A stretch of 64,000 nucleotides of DNA from Bacteroidota bacterium (GCA_963169455.1 CAUJDW010000137.1:1-64000); one strand, 5' to 3'. Numbered from the stretch's first letter, positions 44,955-54,262 are shown. Numbers and translations: made by a program. Notes: a model not told the origin generated them from the sequence alone.

Positions 44955-45548
44955 TTATTTCTTCTTCTTGGGAGAGACCATGACGATCATGCGGCGACCT
45001 TCCATTTTGGGCAGCGCCTCGGGGGCGCCGAAATCCTCCAGCTCCTTGAGGAACTTCAGCAGCAGCAGTTCGCCGCGGTCTTTGAAGACGATGGTCCGGC
45101 CGCGGAAGTGGACGTAGGCCTTCACCTTGGCGCCTTCTTCAAGGAAGTTTTTGGCGTGGCGGACCTTGAATTCGAAGTCGTGGTCATCGGTATTCGGCCC
45201 GAAGCGGATTTCTTTGATGACCGTTTTAGCGGCTTTGGCCTTTATCTCCTTTTCCTTCTTTTTCCGTTCGTAAAGAAACTTGTTGTAGTCGATGATCTTT
45301 ACGACCGGTGGTTTGGCATTGGGGGATATCTCGACAACGTCGAGTTCTGACTGTTCGGCCCAGTCCCTTACCTTGCGGGTGGGGTAAACGATGCCGGGTT
45401 CGATGTTCTGCCCGACGATTTCGCTGATCTCTTCGAGGTTCTCACCCACCAGGCGCACTTCAGGGATGCGGATTTGTTCATTGACCCTGAAGTTGAATTT
45501 TTCGGTGTTGTTGGTAATCCGGTCTCTTTTACCTAGTCTCTTTGCCAA
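44955..45548 (-). CDS. infC: translation initiation factor IF-3
   Basis: 197 residues. The N-domain motif EQIRIPEVRLVGEN and the C-domain KEIRFGPNTDDHDFEFKVRHAKNFL and FRGRTIVFKDRGELLL blocks are classical IF-3; a short lysine tail (VSPKKKK) ends it. The start is TTG at 45548: no ATG or GTG lies in frame before the conserved region, and an in-frame ATT occurs a few codons further up. Rare start codons let IF-3 autoregulate its own translation in E. coli (AUU), so the same may hold here. Confidence 0.97.
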   Translation of the reverse strand: MAKRLGKRDRITNNTEKFNFRVNEQIRIPEVRLVGENLEEISEIVGQNIEPGIVYPTRKVRDWAEQSELDVVEISPNAKPPVVKIIDYNKFLYERKKKEKEIKAKAAKTVIKEIRFGPNTDDHDFEFKVRHAKNFLEEGAKVKAYVHFRGRTIVFKDRGELLLLKFLKELEDFGAPEALPKMEGRRMIVMVSPKKKK

Positions 45549-45754
45549 TAGATTTTTCTTTTGTGAATGAATAAAGTTCTACGCAGCAGCTTAATTCCGG
45601 AACGGCGGTTTAAAAAAGCCGCATCAGGAACAATCGTGGATTTTGAAAAAAAGTTCGGGATAAAAATATTGAATTCTGCTGAAAGGGGCATGCACCGGAA
45701 AAAAATAAATTCAGCGCATCCCCGGGCTGGCGCCCTTTGGCGCGTGCGGCCCAT

Positions 45755-45790
45755 AAAAAAAAGTACACCTGCCGCGGGGCAGGTGTACTT
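45755..45790 (-). terminator. intrinsic terminator after clpC
   Basis: A perfect 13-bp stem (AAGTACACCTGCC at 45761-45773, GGCAGGTGTACTT at 45778-45790) with loop GCGG, followed on the minus strand by about eight Us (45755-45762). It separates clpC from the downstream infC operon. Between this and infC (45549-45754) no gene or clear -7 box was seen, though the infC promoter must lie there. Confidence 0.95.
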
Positions 45791-45808
45791 TCCGGGGAAA
45801 ATCAGGGC

Positions 45809-48358
45809 TTATTCTTTTACATCTGTCACCTCTTTGGACAAGGTAATATCCAGCTTTTCACCGTCGCCATTGAGCACGGCTTCGAGCAGGCTGCCCTCGG
45901 CGGGGTTGGTGTTGAGGATGAACTCCGCGAGGGGGTCTTCGATGTATTTCTGGATGGCCCGGTGCAGCGGGCGTGCGCCGAACTGAGGGTCGAAGCCTTT
46001 TTCTGCGACGAACTTCTTGGCGTCCTCGGAGAGCACCAGGCGGTAGCCCATATTGTCGAGCCGCTTGTGCAGGTCTCTGAGGGTGATGTCGATGATCCTG
46101 AAAATTTCCTCCTGTCCGAGGCTGTTGAAGATCACCACATCGTCGATCCGGTTGAGGAATTCCGGCGAGAAGGTGCGCTTGAGGGCGTTCTGGATCACGC
46201 TCTTGGAGTGGTCGTCGGCTGTTTCCTGGCGGGCTTTGGTGGCGAAGCCCACGCCTTGCCCGAAGTCCTTCAACTGGCGTACGCCGATGTTGGAGGTCAT
46301 GATGATGAGGGTGTTCTTGAAGTCCACCTTGCGGCCCAGGCCGTCGGTCAGCTGCCCGTCGTCGAGCACCTGGAGCAGGATATTGTACACATCGGGGTGG
46401 GCTTTTTCGATCTCATCGAGCAGGATGACGGAGTAGGGCTTGCGGCGCACTTTTTCCGTCAGTTGGCCGCCCTCTTCGTAGCCTACGTACCCCGGAGGGG
46501 CGCCGATGAGGCGGCTCACGGAGAATTTTTCCATGTATTCGCTCATGTCGATGCGCACCAGGGCGTCGTCGGAGTCGAAGATATAGCGGGCCAGGGCTTT
46601 GGCCAGTTCGGTTTTGCCGACGCCGGTGGGGCCCAGGAAGATGAAGGAGCCGATGGGCCGCGTAGGGTCTTTCAGGCCGACGCGGTTGCGCTGAATGGCT
46701 TTGGTGATCTTCCTGATGGCCTCGTTCTGCCCGATGATGACGTGCTCGAGGTCCTGGTCCATGTGCACCAGTTTTTTGCTCTCGCTCTGGGCGACCCGCT
46801 TCACGGGGATGCCCGTCATCATGGAAACGACCTCGGCGATATCCTCTTCGTGCACGGGGTAGCGCTTGGTTTTGGCCTCCTCTTCCCACTGCACCTTGGC
46901 GAATTCGAGCTGGCGCACCAGCTTGGACTCCTTGTCGCGCAGGTCGGCCGCTTTTTCGTACTGCTGGTTCTTGACCGCCTGGTTTTTGTGTTCCTTCAGG
47001 TCTTCGATCTTTTTCTCCAGTTCCTCGATGTGTTCCGGGACGTGGATGTTTTTGAGGTGGACGCGGGCGCCCACTTCGTCGAGCACGTCGATGGCCTTGT
47101 CGGGCAGGAAGCGGTCGCTGATGTAGCGGTCGCTGAGTTTGACGCAGGCGCGGATGGCCTCATCCGAATAGTTGACGTTGTGGAACTCTTCGTACTTGGG
47201 CTTGATATTTTCGAGGATGTTGATCGCTTCCTCGGCGGAGGGCGGGTCGACCATTACTTTCTGGAAGCGCCGGTCGAGGGCGCCGTCCTTTTCGATGTGC
47301 TGGCGGTACTCGTCCAGGGTGGAAGCGCCGATGCACTGCAGTTCGCCGCGGGCCAGGGCCGGTTTGAAGATGTTGGAAGCGTCCAGCGAGCCGGTGGCGC
47401 CGCCGGCGCCGACGATGGTGTGGATCTCATCGATGAAGAGGATGACGTCGCGTGATTTTTCCAGTTCGTTCATAATGGCCTTCATGCGCTCTTCGAACTG
47501 CCCGCGGTATTTGGTGCCGGCCACCAGGGCGGCCAGGTCGAGCATGACGATGCGTTTGTTGAAGAGCGTCCGGGACACCTTTTTCTGCATGATGCGCAGG
47601 GCCAGGCCCTCCACGATGGCCGTTTTGCCGACGCCGGGCTCCCCGATCAGGATGGGGTTGTTCTTTTTGCGCCGGCTGAGGATCTGGGAAACCCGTTCGA
47701 TCTCGTTTTCCCGGCCGATGATGGGGTCCAGTTTGCCTTCTTCGGCCAGCTTGGTGATGTCGCGGCCGAAGTTGTCGAGCACCGGGGTGCGGGATTTGGC
47801 TGCGCCTTTGCGCTGCTGGAAGCGGCCGCCCTGGCCCTCCTCTTCCTCGTAGGGGTCGTCCTGGTCGGAAGGCGCCTGGGCGTAGGGGTCGATATTGCCG
47901 GAGAAGTCCTGATCCTGGCGGACGTACTCGAGCTCGGCTTTATAAATGTCGTAATCCACGTCGTATTGGTTTAGGATTTTGGAAGCGGGGTTTTCCTTGT
48001 GTTTCAGGATGGACAGCAGCAGGTGTTCGGGGCTGATCTCTTCGCTTTTCAGCATTTTGGCTTCCAGGAAGGTCACTTTGAGCACCTTTTCTGCCTGTTT
48101 GTTCAGCGGGAGGTTGCCCACGTTGAGGGTGGTATGCCCGGCGGGAATGCGCTGGACGGACTCCTCCACGCTCTGCCGCAGTTCGGTAGCGTCGACGTCG
48201 AGAGATTCCAGTACTTTCATGGCGAGGCTTTCCTTCTCCCCCATGATGCCGAGGAGCAGATGCTCGGTCCCGATAAAATCGTGGCCGAGCCGTATCGCTT
48301 CGTCCCGGCTGCGCGTAATAACCTGTTTTACTTTTGGAGAAAATCGCTTATTATTCAT
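45809..48358 (-). CDS. clpC: ClpC-type AAA+ unfoldase (Clp ATPase)
   Basis: 849 residues, Hsp100 family. Clp-N repeats (~1-145, [20 protein letters not shown]), first AAA+ module with Walker [10 protein letters not shown], a UVR-containing middle domain ([22 protein letters not shown] region), second AAA+ module with Walker [10 protein letters not shown] and a C-terminal D2-small domain. The UVR motif and domain order mark ClpC rather than ClpB or ClpA. It unfolds substrates for ClpP. No adaptor (mcsB, ctsR) is near. A divergent STAS gene lies 426 bp upstream. Confidence 0.97.
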   Translation of the reverse strand: MNNKRFSPKVKQVITRSRDEAIRLGHDFIGTEHLLLGIMGEKESLAMKVLESLDVDATELRQSVEESVQRIPAGHTTLNVGNLPLNKQAEKVLKVTFLEAKMLKSEEISPEHLLLSILKHKENPASKILNQYDVDYDIYKAELEYVRQDQDFSGNIDPYAQAPSDQDDPYEEEEGQGGRFQQRKGAAKSRTPVLDNFGRDITKLAEEGKLDPIIGRENEIERVSQILSRRKKNNPILIGEPGVGKTAIVEGLALRIMQKKVSRTLFNKRIVMLDLAALVAGTKYRGQFEERMKAIMNELEKSRDVILFIDEIHTIVGAGGATGSLDASNIFKPALARGELQCIGASTLDEYRQHIEKDGALDRRFQKVMVDPPSAEEAINILENIKPKYEEFHNVNYSDEAIRACVKLSDRYISDRFLPDKAIDVLDEVGARVHLKNIHVPEHIEELEKKIEDLKEHKNQAVKNQQYEKAADLRDKESKLVRQLEFAKVQWEEEAKTKRYPVHEEDIAEVVSMMTGIPVKRVAQSESKKLVHMDQDLEHVIIGQNEAIRKITKAIQRNRVGLKDPTRPIGSFIFLGPTGVGKTELAKALARYIFDSDDALVRIDMSEYMEKFSVSRLIGAPPGYVGYEEGGQLTEKVRRKPYSVILLDEIEKAHPDVYNILLQVLDDGQLTDGLGRKVDFKNTLIIMTSNIGVRQLKDFGQGVGFATKARQETADDHSKSVIQNALKRTFSPEFLNRIDDVVIFNSLGQEEIFRIIDITLRDLHKRLDNMGYRLVLSEDAKKFVAEKGFDPQFGARPLHRAIQKYIEDPLAEFILNTNPAEGSLLEAVLNGDGEKLDITLSKEVTDVKE

Positions 48359-48392
48359 AGTTGTGTTTCTCTTGCCGATGTAAGTGGATAAA

Positions 48393-48425
48393 CAATATTA
48401 GTACTAATTCTTTAAGATTACAAAA
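48393..48425 (-). promoter_or_regulatory. candidate promoter of clpC
   Basis: On the minus strand TTTTG (48421-48425), 20 bp spacer and TAATATTG (48393-48400) resemble the Bacteroidota TTTG-N19-TAnnTTTG promoter with one mismatch in the -7 box. The leader to the clpC ATG would be about 30 nt. Confidence 0.45.
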
Positions 48426-48739
48426 CTCTGCAGCCCTAAGTTTTTCGAAGGGCGGGGCGCTATGGCGCCGGGCGGGGGCATTCCGGCTTCCCGGAAAAAA
48501 CCGTGCCAGCGCCGGCTTCTGCCAATATAGCAGGAAATCGCCGCTGCTTTCATTTTAAACCCCCAATATTAAAGGAAAAAACAAAAGCGCGCATTACCTC
48601 GCCGCCGTATTTCTACACTTTAACAACGGAAGGGCAGGCTGGGTTTAGCCGCCCCCCTCCCGGGGCGGCAGGCGGGAAAGCCGGCAAAAGGGATGCCAAA
48701 ACTTTGCCGGCAATGCTAGGTAGACTGCCTTATAATTGA
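48426..48739. other. gene-free stretch between clpC and STAS gene
   Basis: No gene is supported. It contains a GC hairpin (GCCGCCCC at 48648-48655 and GGGGCGGC at 48662-48669) and a GGCGCTATGGCGCC-like word near 48458, of a kind repeated in other gaps of the window (near 45730 and 44120). Otherwise unremarkable. Confidence 0.5.
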
Positions 48740-48747
48740 TACTTTTG
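48740..48747 (+). promoter_or_regulatory. candidate -7 box for the STAS gene
   Basis: TACTTTTG matches TAnnTTTG and lies 38 bp before the STAS ATG, giving a leader of about 30 nt. Confidence 0.5.
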
Positions 48748-48784
48748 CAGGCTAGGAAATCTCAACCACGAAATTTTTTAATGT

Positions 48785-49162
48785 ATGAAATACTCCATCG
48801 ATAAGCAGGACAGATACACCGTGTTTCAACTGCAGGAGGAAATGCTGAATTCGCTCATCGCGCCCGACCTGAAATCGGAGTTTGTCATCCTGTCCAATGA
48901 AGGGGTGAAAAACCTGATCCTCGACCTTTCTGCCGTCAAATATGTCGATTCGTCGGGTTTGAGCGCCATTCTGACAGCCGACCGCCTCTGGAAGGCCCTG
49001 GGCTCTTTTATCCTGACGGGCCTGGAACACCCCAGCGTGGAGAAACTGATCAAAATTTCGCGCCTCGACAGCCGGCTGACGATCATCCCCACCGTTTCCG
49101 AATCCATCGATTTTATCTTCATGGAGGAGATCGAACGGGAACTCAATGATGAAGAAGGGTAA
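48785..49162 (+). CDS. STAS-domain anti-sigma-factor antagonist-like protein
   Basis: 125 residues forming one STAS domain. The phospho-acceptor region KYVDSSGLSAILTADR (about 54-69) keeps the DSSG motif of SpoIIAA/RsbV, where the serine is phosphorylated by an anti-sigma kinase to switch partner binding. No kinase, sigma factor or phosphatase lies next to it, so the partner is unknown. An out-of-frame ATG at 48781 overlaps the start; the chosen one gives the family-like MKYSIDKQDRYTVF. A terminator follows 36 bp after the stop. Confidence 0.92.
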   Translation: MKYSIDKQDRYTVFQLQEEMLNSLIAPDLKSEFVILSNEGVKNLILDLSAVKYVDSSGLSAILTADRLWKALGSFILTGLEHPSVEKLIKISRLDSRLTIIPTVSESIDFIFMEEIERELNDEEG

Positions 49163-49198
49163 GGCCAAACGCCTACCGCTGCCAGAAGAATAACCCGG

Positions 49199-49233
49199 GA
49201 GTGGCGCTTTTTGTGAAAGGCGCCACTCTTTGT
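49199..49233 (+). terminator. intrinsic terminator after the STAS gene
   Basis: A 9-bp perfect stem, GAGTGGCGC (49199-49207) and GCGCCACTC (49220-49228), extended by T/A pairs in the loop, followed by TTTGTATTAT. It ends only ~10 bp before the RNase Z start, so the RNase Z gene probably has its own start of transcription or depends on read-through. Confidence 0.75.
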
Positions 49234-49242
49234 ATTATAATA

Positions 49243-50193
49243 ATGCCTATGCGTTTTGAGCTTACCGTGCTGGGCTCCAACTCCGCCCTGCCGGCTTACG
49301 GCCGGTTCCCGACAGCTCAGGTGCTGGCCGTTCGGGAAAGGTGTTACCTCATCGACTGCGGGGAGGGCGCCCAGATGCGGATGTCGGAATTCGGCATCCG
49401 GCAGGGCAGGATCGGGCAGGTGTTCATCAGCCACCTGCACGGCGACCACATCTTCGGGCTGATCGGCTGGCTGGCTTCGCTGGCCCTCTGCAGCAGGGAA
49501 GAACCCCTGGATATTTTCGCTCCGGCGGGCCTGGAGGAGATCATTCGGGTGCAGCTCAAATATACGGGCGGGCTGCCTTTCCCGCTGGCTTTTCACACCA
49601 TTGGCCCCGGGCGCCACGCCCTGATCTTCGAGGATTCCGCAGTGTCCGTTTATTCGCTGCCCCTGGCTCACCGCATACCCGCCAGCGGCTTCCTGTTCCG
49701 GGAAAGGGAAAGGCCCCGGAACATCAGGCCGGAATGCATCGAAACTTTCCACATCCCCTACCAGGCCATACCTGAAATTAAGGCGGGGGCCGATTACCGG
49801 ATGGAGGATGGCCGGGTGATACCCAATGCAGAACTGACGCTGGCCCCGCCTCCGCCGCGCGCCTATGCCTATTGTTCCGATACCGCCTACTACGAAGCCC
49901 TGATCCCGTTGGTGCGGGGCGTTGACCTGCTTTACCATGAGTCCACCTTCTGCGACGAATTGGCCGCCCATGCTGCCGAAACGGGGCATTCCACCGCCCG
50001 GCAGGCCGCCACAATCGCACTCAAAGCCGGGGTTGGGCGGCTGATCCTGGGCCATTATTCTTCCCGCTACAAAAACCTGGAGCCATTCCTGGAGGAAGCC
50101 CGATCGGTATTTGCCGCTACCGAGCTGGGCCTGGACGGGGCGCGCTTTGAAGTGGCGCCGGAACACCGCAGCGGGGTGGGTGAAGCTTCCTAG
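49243..50193 (+). CDS. rnz: ribonuclease Z
   Basis: 316 residues, short-form RNase Z (tRNA 3' endonuclease) of the metallo-beta-lactamase fold. The Zn ligands are in FISHLHGDHIFGL; later ligand blocks are AYCSDTAYYE and LLYHESTFCDE, then ETGHSTARQAA and LILGHYSSRY. It cuts tRNA precursors after the discriminator base. ATGs at 49243 and 49249 are both possible; MRFELTVLGSNSALP is the conserved N-terminus. The preceding terminator hairpin overlaps the longer frame, which therefore was not used. Confidence 0.95.
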   Translation: MPMRFELTVLGSNSALPAYGRFPTAQVLAVRERCYLIDCGEGAQMRMSEFGIRQGRIGQVFISHLHGDHIFGLIGWLASLALCSREEPLDIFAPAGLEEIIRVQLKYTGGLPFPLAFHTIGPGRHALIFEDSAVSVYSLPLAHRIPASGFLFRERERPRNIRPECIETFHIPYQAIPEIKAGADYRMEDGRVIPNAELTLAPPPPRAYAYCSDTAYYEALIPLVRGVDLLYHESTFCDELAAHAAETGHSTARQAATIALKAGVGRLILGHYSSRYKNLEPFLEEARSVFAATELGLDGARFEVAPEHRSGVGEAS

Positions 50194-50227
50194 GGCTGTC
50201 GGCGCCAGGCCGTGCATTCCGTGTTTC

Positions 50228-51439
50228 CTATGGCAAAAGCCCATCCAGCAGCCAGTCGGCCAGGTACTGGCGGTTGCTGGGGATGATGATCCGTTGCTGG
50301 TCGAAGGAATTGCGGATATTGGCCAGTTCGATGTAGGCCGATTTGACTTTGGTTTCCCGCAACATGTGGAGGTCGCGGGCGGTGACGGTGCCGTGGTAGG
50401 CTCCGCTGGCCCGGTGTTGCTGGTATTTGGTTTTGAGGGCCTGATGCAGGCTCTGCGCCAGTTTGCGGCTCTCCTCGCTGCCGGAGTGGTGATAGAAAAA
50501 AACGTCGGTGCGCTCGCCCCTGTTGCGGGAATCGACGTGGATGATGATGGCGGACTGGTCGGTGACGCCGGCGAGGCGGTTTTGTTCGTATAGTTCGTTG
50601 ATGATATCGGAGCGTTGGAACAGCCTGGGCTTCTGCTGGCGCAGGATTGGGCTGCCCCCCCAGACGGTTTCGTCGTAGTCGCAGTCCAGAAATTCATCAT
50701 CGCGGATGCCGTCGTTGTCGTCCCGGACGATCATGTAGGCCGTGGCGCCATGGGCGACCAGGTTGCGGCACAGGCGAAGCGCTACGTCATAAGCGTATTC
50801 ATCCTCGCAGAGGGTATATTTTCCGCGCCGCCCCATCGCCCCGGGGTCGGGCCCGCCATGGCCGCTGACGATATAATATACCTTGCCTTTAAGCTTGCTG
50901 CTGGCCAGCGGGGTATAGGCGTACCTGGGCCCGAAAATGGGGAACCTCCGGCTGCCTCCGGCCGTGCCGGAGGCGCTGCTTTCTTCTTCCGGCGAAGCAA
51001 GCGAGGGCTCCGCCGCGCCCAGGTCGGCTTCCGGGCAGTGGAGCTCATGGTAGGGCACCCAAAGTATCCGGTCTTTTTTGAAGGACGTTTCCCGAAGCCG
51101 AAGCTCCAGCATCAATTCGTTGTACTCCTGAATGCGCACTGCCGTGTTCCAGTCCGAAATGCCTACACTGGAACGGATCGTCTTTCCGTTGAAAGCGTAC
51201 ACCAGCAAGGGCAGGAAATACTTGCGCCCCACGATCAGATGGGCGTTGCGCTTCAGTTTGTTGAGTTCGTAAAAATGGTCGAAATTGCAGGAATGCCGGT
51301 CGAGCCCGTAACGCCGCAACAGGGAGTAAACGCCGTCTCCGGACTGGGCGGTGGTTTGAAAATAGTCCGGCTCGGCATAGGCCAGTATGGGGCTCAGAAA
51401 CAGAATCGCGAAAATCTTTAAAGAAATCATCTTCAACAT
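50228..51439 (-). CDS. N-acetylmuramoyl-L-alanine amidase (Amidase_3)
   Basis: About 403 residues. A signal peptide (MLKMISLKIFAILFLSPILAYA) precedes an N-terminal ~120-residue region that looks like degenerate LysM modules (GDGVYSLLRRYGLDR; LNKLKRNAHLIVGRKYFLP), and a C-terminal Amidase_3 domain (~190-400) with the Zn ligands in YYIVSGHGGPDPG, CEDEYAYDVALRL and IIIHVDSRN and the catalytic Glu in SAYIELANIRN. It would cut the amide between MurNAc and the stem peptide in the periplasm, for instance in cell separation. The longer TTG start at 51448 was rejected in favour of ATG 51439; ATG 51430 is also possible. Confidence 0.9.
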   Translation of the reverse strand: MLKMISLKIFAILFLSPILAYAEPDYFQTTAQSGDGVYSLLRRYGLDRHSCNFDHFYELNKLKRNAHLIVGRKYFLPLLVYAFNGKTIRSSVGISDWNTAVRIQEYNELMLELRLRETSFKKDRILWVPYHELHCPEADLGAAEPSLASPEEESSASGTAGGSRRFPIFGPRYAYTPLASSKLKGKVYYIVSGHGGPDPGAMGRRGKYTLCEDEYAYDVALRLCRNLVAHGATAYMIVRDDNDGIRDDEFLDCDYDETVWGGSPILRQQKPRLFQRSDIINELYEQNRLAGVTDQSAIIIHVDSRNRGERTDVFFYHHSGSEESRKLAQSLHQALKTKYQQHRASGAYHGTVTARDLHMLRETKVKSAYIELANIRNSFDQQRIIIPSNRQYLADWLLDGLLP

Positions 51440-51653
51440 CACGGTCAATCGCTGATTTTTGGATAATGGGGCTGCTGGTTTGGAAATTCATGTAAATAAC
51501 TGAACACAGAATGCGGCCGAAAAGATAGCTAAATTGGCTAAAACTGGCAATCGGGCAAAAACGGGCCCGATGTGGAGAAGGGAAACCAAAGGCTGAAAAT
51601 TGCTATCTTGCAACCGCAAAACCCTCGGGTAGTTGTTCATCAAAGAAAAAAAC

Positions 51654-52706
51654 ATGATCGGCAAACACTGGTGGAAAGCCTTGTCGGTGCTTTTGTTGCT
51701 CTACGTCCTGGTGGCGGGCCTGGCGGTGCCGCTAAGCCCCGGAATTTCGAAAGTATCGCCGGGCAGCGTTCGAACGGGAGAGGCTTTCACCCTGGAGGCC
51801 ACCGGTTACAACTCCCGCTACACCCAGGGCGGCCTGGTGCGCGCCTGGCTGAAGCTGGATGATGAGCGGGCCCTGGGCGCCCGGTCCGTCGAAGTGGCCG
51901 ATGACCGCACACTGCGGGCCGTTTTTCATATACCTGAATACCTGCCTGTAAACCGGAAGGTGCAGGATTTTTCCCTTGTCATCGACAGCGAGGGGGACGG
52001 GGCCTCCGTCCTGCCCAGCGCCGTATTCGTCACCCAGGACTCCATCGACCCTGAAATGGGACAGAAATCCTGGGTGAACACCCCCATCGACAATCTGCAT
52101 GAAAAGTGGGCGATGGCCTTTCCCTTCCGCAACATCCTGGGGGAGACGATCCGCAATACCTATTTTCACGTGCCCATGTGGTTCGCCATGCTGTTCCTCT
52201 TCATTGCTTCGGCGGCATACAGCGTCCGCTATTTGCGAAAGGGAGAGCTGGACAGCGACCACAAGGCCGAGTCCTTTACCCGGGCCGGAATCCTGTTCGG
52301 GCTGCTTGGCCTGGCAACCGGCGCCATCTGGGCCAAAAACACCTGGGGCGCTTACTGGAGCGGAGATGTCAAGCAGAATATGACGGCCATCGCGCTGCTC
52401 ATTTATTTCGCCTATTTCGTCCTGCGCGCCGTGTTTGAAGACCCGGAAAAGAAGGCCCGCATTTCCGCCGTTTACAACATCTTCGCTTTCGCCACCCTCA
52501 TCCCGCTGATCTACGTTATCCCGCGGCTGACGGATAGCCTGCACCCCGGCTCGGGCGGCAACCCGGCTTTTGGTTCCGAGGACCTCGACAACACCATGCG
52601 CCTGGTTTTTTACCCGGCCGTCATCGGATGGACGCTCCTGGGGTTCTGGATGGCGAACCTGCTGTTCCGGATTGAGCGGATACGGCTGTGGATGATGGAA
52701 CGATAG
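51654..52706 (+). CDS. ccmC: CcmC/CcsA-type haem-handling protein with N-terminal extracytoplasmic domain
   Basis: 350 residues. The CcmC core begins around residue 150: TYFHVPMWF (His 172, as in the HVPxAW haem-ligand motif of CcmC), a modified WWD motif WGAYWSGDVKQN (231-242) and TDSLHPGSGG with the second His. In front is an extra anchor helix (~8-27) and ~110 residues (TGEAFTLEATGYNSRY...) of beta-rich extracytoplasmic sequence, not in E. coli CcmC (245 aa). It presents haem to CcmE, so it should work with the ccmB/E/F genes 10 kb away. ATG 51654 is used; the TTG at 51633 is less likely. A TATCTTGC near-consensus -7 box lies at 51604. Confidence 0.88.
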   Translation: MIGKHWWKALSVLLLLYVLVAGLAVPLSPGISKVSPGSVRTGEAFTLEATGYNSRYTQGGLVRAWLKLDDERALGARSVEVADDRTLRAVFHIPEYLPVNRKVQDFSLVIDSEGDGASVLPSAVFVTQDSIDPEMGQKSWVNTPIDNLHEKWAMAFPFRNILGETIRNTYFHVPMWFAMLFLFIASAAYSVRYLRKGELDSDHKAESFTRAGILFGLLGLATGAIWAKNTWGAYWSGDVKQNMTAIALLIYFAYFVLRAVFEDPEKKARISAVYNIFAFATLIPLIYVIPRLTDSLHPGSGGNPAFGSEDLDNTMRLVFYPAVIGWTLLGFWMANLLFRIERIRLWMMER

Positions 52707-52720
52707 AAAGCCCATTCAGC

Positions 52721-53410
52721 ATGCAAGACAACCTGATCGTGCGCCTCAGCGGCGCCAATATTTACCAGAAGGACCACCTCATTCTCCGGGGGGTCAACCT
52801 GCGCATCAACCGCGGAGAATTCGTTTACCTCATCGGGAAAACGGGCAGCGGCAAGTCCAGCCTGCTGAAAACCCTGTATGGGGCCCTGCCGCTGCTGGAA
52901 GGCAACGGGCAGGTGGCCGGCTTCAACCTCAATGAACTTGGCCGCCGCACTATTCCGCACCTGAGGCGGAAACTGGGCATTGTCTTTCAGGATTTCAACC
53001 TGCTTTCCGACCGCAGCGTCGAAGAAAACCTCCGCTTCGTGCTGGAAGCGACCAACTGGAAGGAGGAATCCGCCATGAAGGAACGCATGAAAGAGGTATT
53101 GGAACAGGTTGCCCTCAGGGAGCAGGAGCACAGAATGCCGCATCAGCTTTCGGGCGGCGAACAACAGCGGGTAGTCATCGCCCGCGCCCTGCTCAACCGC
53201 CCCGAACTCATCATCGCCGACGAACCCACCGGCAACCTCGACCCGGAGACTTCGGATGATATCCTCCTGCTCCTGCGCCGCCTTGCCCAGCAGAATAACA
53301 CCGCCGTCCTGTTCGCCACCCATGACTACCGGATACTTGAAAATTTTCCGGCCCGCATCATCCGCTGCCTCAACGGCAAAGTGACGGATGAGGAGGGGTT
53401 TACGGTGTGA
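52721..53410 (+). CDS. ftsE: FtsE-like cell-division ABC transporter ATPase
   Basis: 229 residues. [22 protein letters not shown] holds Walker [24 protein letters not shown] (Q-loop region) and [15 protein letters not shown] (signature) followed by [12 protein letters not shown] (Walker B) are all intact and read as FtsE. FtsE with FtsX couples division to peptidoglycan hydrolases. No ftsX is adjacent. It begins 14 bp after ccmC, so it is probably in the same transcript. Its 3' end overlaps the convergent SGNH gene by 11 bp. The longer frame from 52688 was not used because it overlaps ccmC. Confidence 0.93.
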   Translation: MQDNLIVRLSGANIYQKDHLILRGVNLRINRGEFVYLIGKTGSGKSSLLKTLYGALPLLEGNGQVAGFNLNELGRRTIPHLRRKLGIVFQDFNLLSDRSVEENLRFVLEATNWKEESAMKERMKEVLEQVALREQEHRMPHQLSGGEQQRVVIARALLNRPELIIADEPTGNLDPETSDDILLLLRRLAQQNNTAVLFATHDYRILENFPARIIRCLNGKVTDEEGFTV

Positions 53411-54143
53411 GAACCTGCAACATATACCCCAGCATTTCTTCCACCCACTTCCCGTACATCAGCCCGGAGGGGTGCAGCCCGTCGGCCGCGACGAGGGCGG
53501 GCTGCGCCAGGCCCTGGCGGGAAATGGGGGTGATGTCGAAATAGGCGACGCCCAGGCTTTCTGCGATGGAGCGGTTGAACGCGTTGTAGTTGTCGATCTC
53601 CTGGCTGATCTGCTGAGGGCCGGGGCGGGCCTGCCCGAATGGCGTGTAGGCGTAATCCGGGATGGAAAGCACCACGACACGGCTGGTATCCCCGCCGGCA
53701 AAAGCGATAGCCCTGCTCAGCAGTTCCGGAAACTGGGCTTCGTAAACGGAGAAGTCCTGCCGCTGGTACTGGTTGTTTACCCCGATCAGCAACGACACCA
53801 ACTGATAGGTGGAACGCAGCGTGTCATTGCCGTTGAGGGCGTTCAGCAGGCTGCCCGTCGTCCAGCCCGTGCGGGCTACGATATCCGGTTCGGAAATGAA
53901 AAAGGTGTCGGGCAGCTCGCCCCGCAGCCGGTTCACAAGCTGCACGGGGAAGCGCGAAGCATAACTCACGGAATGCCCGATGGTGTAGGAATCGCCCAGA
54001 GCAAGATAATGGATGGTGTCGATGCCGGGCGCAGCCGGCTCTTCCGGCTCCCCGGGCTCCTGCGGTTGTTCCGCGACAGCCTGCGCTTTTTCACAGGAAA
54101 TAAGAAAAAAGCAGCCTGCGATCAAAAGGATGATTTTTTTCAT
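53400..54143 (-). CDS. SGNH/GDSL-family hydrolase, predicted lipoprotein
   Basis: 247 residues. Lipoprotein signal MKKIILLIAGCFFLISC, then a Pro/Glu-rich linker (QPQEPGEPEEPAAPG) and the SGNH domain: block I LALGDSYTIG (Ser nucleophile), the Asn block LLIGVNNQYQ, and the C-terminal AADGLHPSGLMY with the Asp-x-x-His pair. A likely surface-facing esterase or acylhydrolase; substrate unknown. Converges on ftsE with an 11-bp overlap. Confidence 0.9.
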   Translation of the reverse strand: MKKIILLIAGCFFLISCEKAQAVAEQPQEPGEPEEPAAPGIDTIHYLALGDSYTIGHSVSYASRFPVQLVNRLRGELPDTFFISEPDIVARTGWTTGSLLNALNGNDTLRSTYQLVSLLIGVNNQYQRQDFSVYEAQFPELLSRAIAFAGGDTSRVVVLSIPDYAYTPFGQARPGPQQISQEIDNYNAFNRSIAESLGVAYFDITPISRQGLAQPALVAADGLHPSGLMYGKWVEEMLGYMLQVLTP

Positions 54144-54186
54144 GGCAATTTTTTTGTAGCTGAAACCTGAAACTCTGGCCCGGACA

Positions 54187-54238
54187 AGTCACGGGGTGGC
54201 TGGACTTCAGCAATATCAAGGCAAGCCACCCCGTGACT
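54187..54238. repeat. perfect 15-bp inverted repeat
   Basis: AGTCACGGGGTGGCT (54187-54201) and its exact reverse complement (54224-54238) enclose 22 bp. It lies between the start of the SGNH gene and the end of the 2H phosphoesterase gene (both minus strand), bordered on both sides by CCTGAAAC-like words. No U-tract follows, so it may be a REP-like element or a hairpin ending the phosphoesterase message. Confidence 0.75.
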
Positions 54239-54262
54239 AGCCTGAAACCCTGAAGCCTGAAA

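Noticed and set aside
42160-47455. Long plus-strand frames opposite the peroxidase and clpC genes
   Set aside because: No start context, signal or domain; the opposite strand carries well-known families.
48826-50700. 624-codon minus-strand frame
   Set aside because: It runs across the STAS and RNase Z genes and the amidase 3' end, all of which are certain; its composition is shadow-like.
52721-53410. CcmA (haem exporter ATPase) as identity of the ABC protein beside ccmC
   Set aside because: The [22 protein letters not shown] and [14 protein letters not shown] blocks fit FtsE much better than CcmA.
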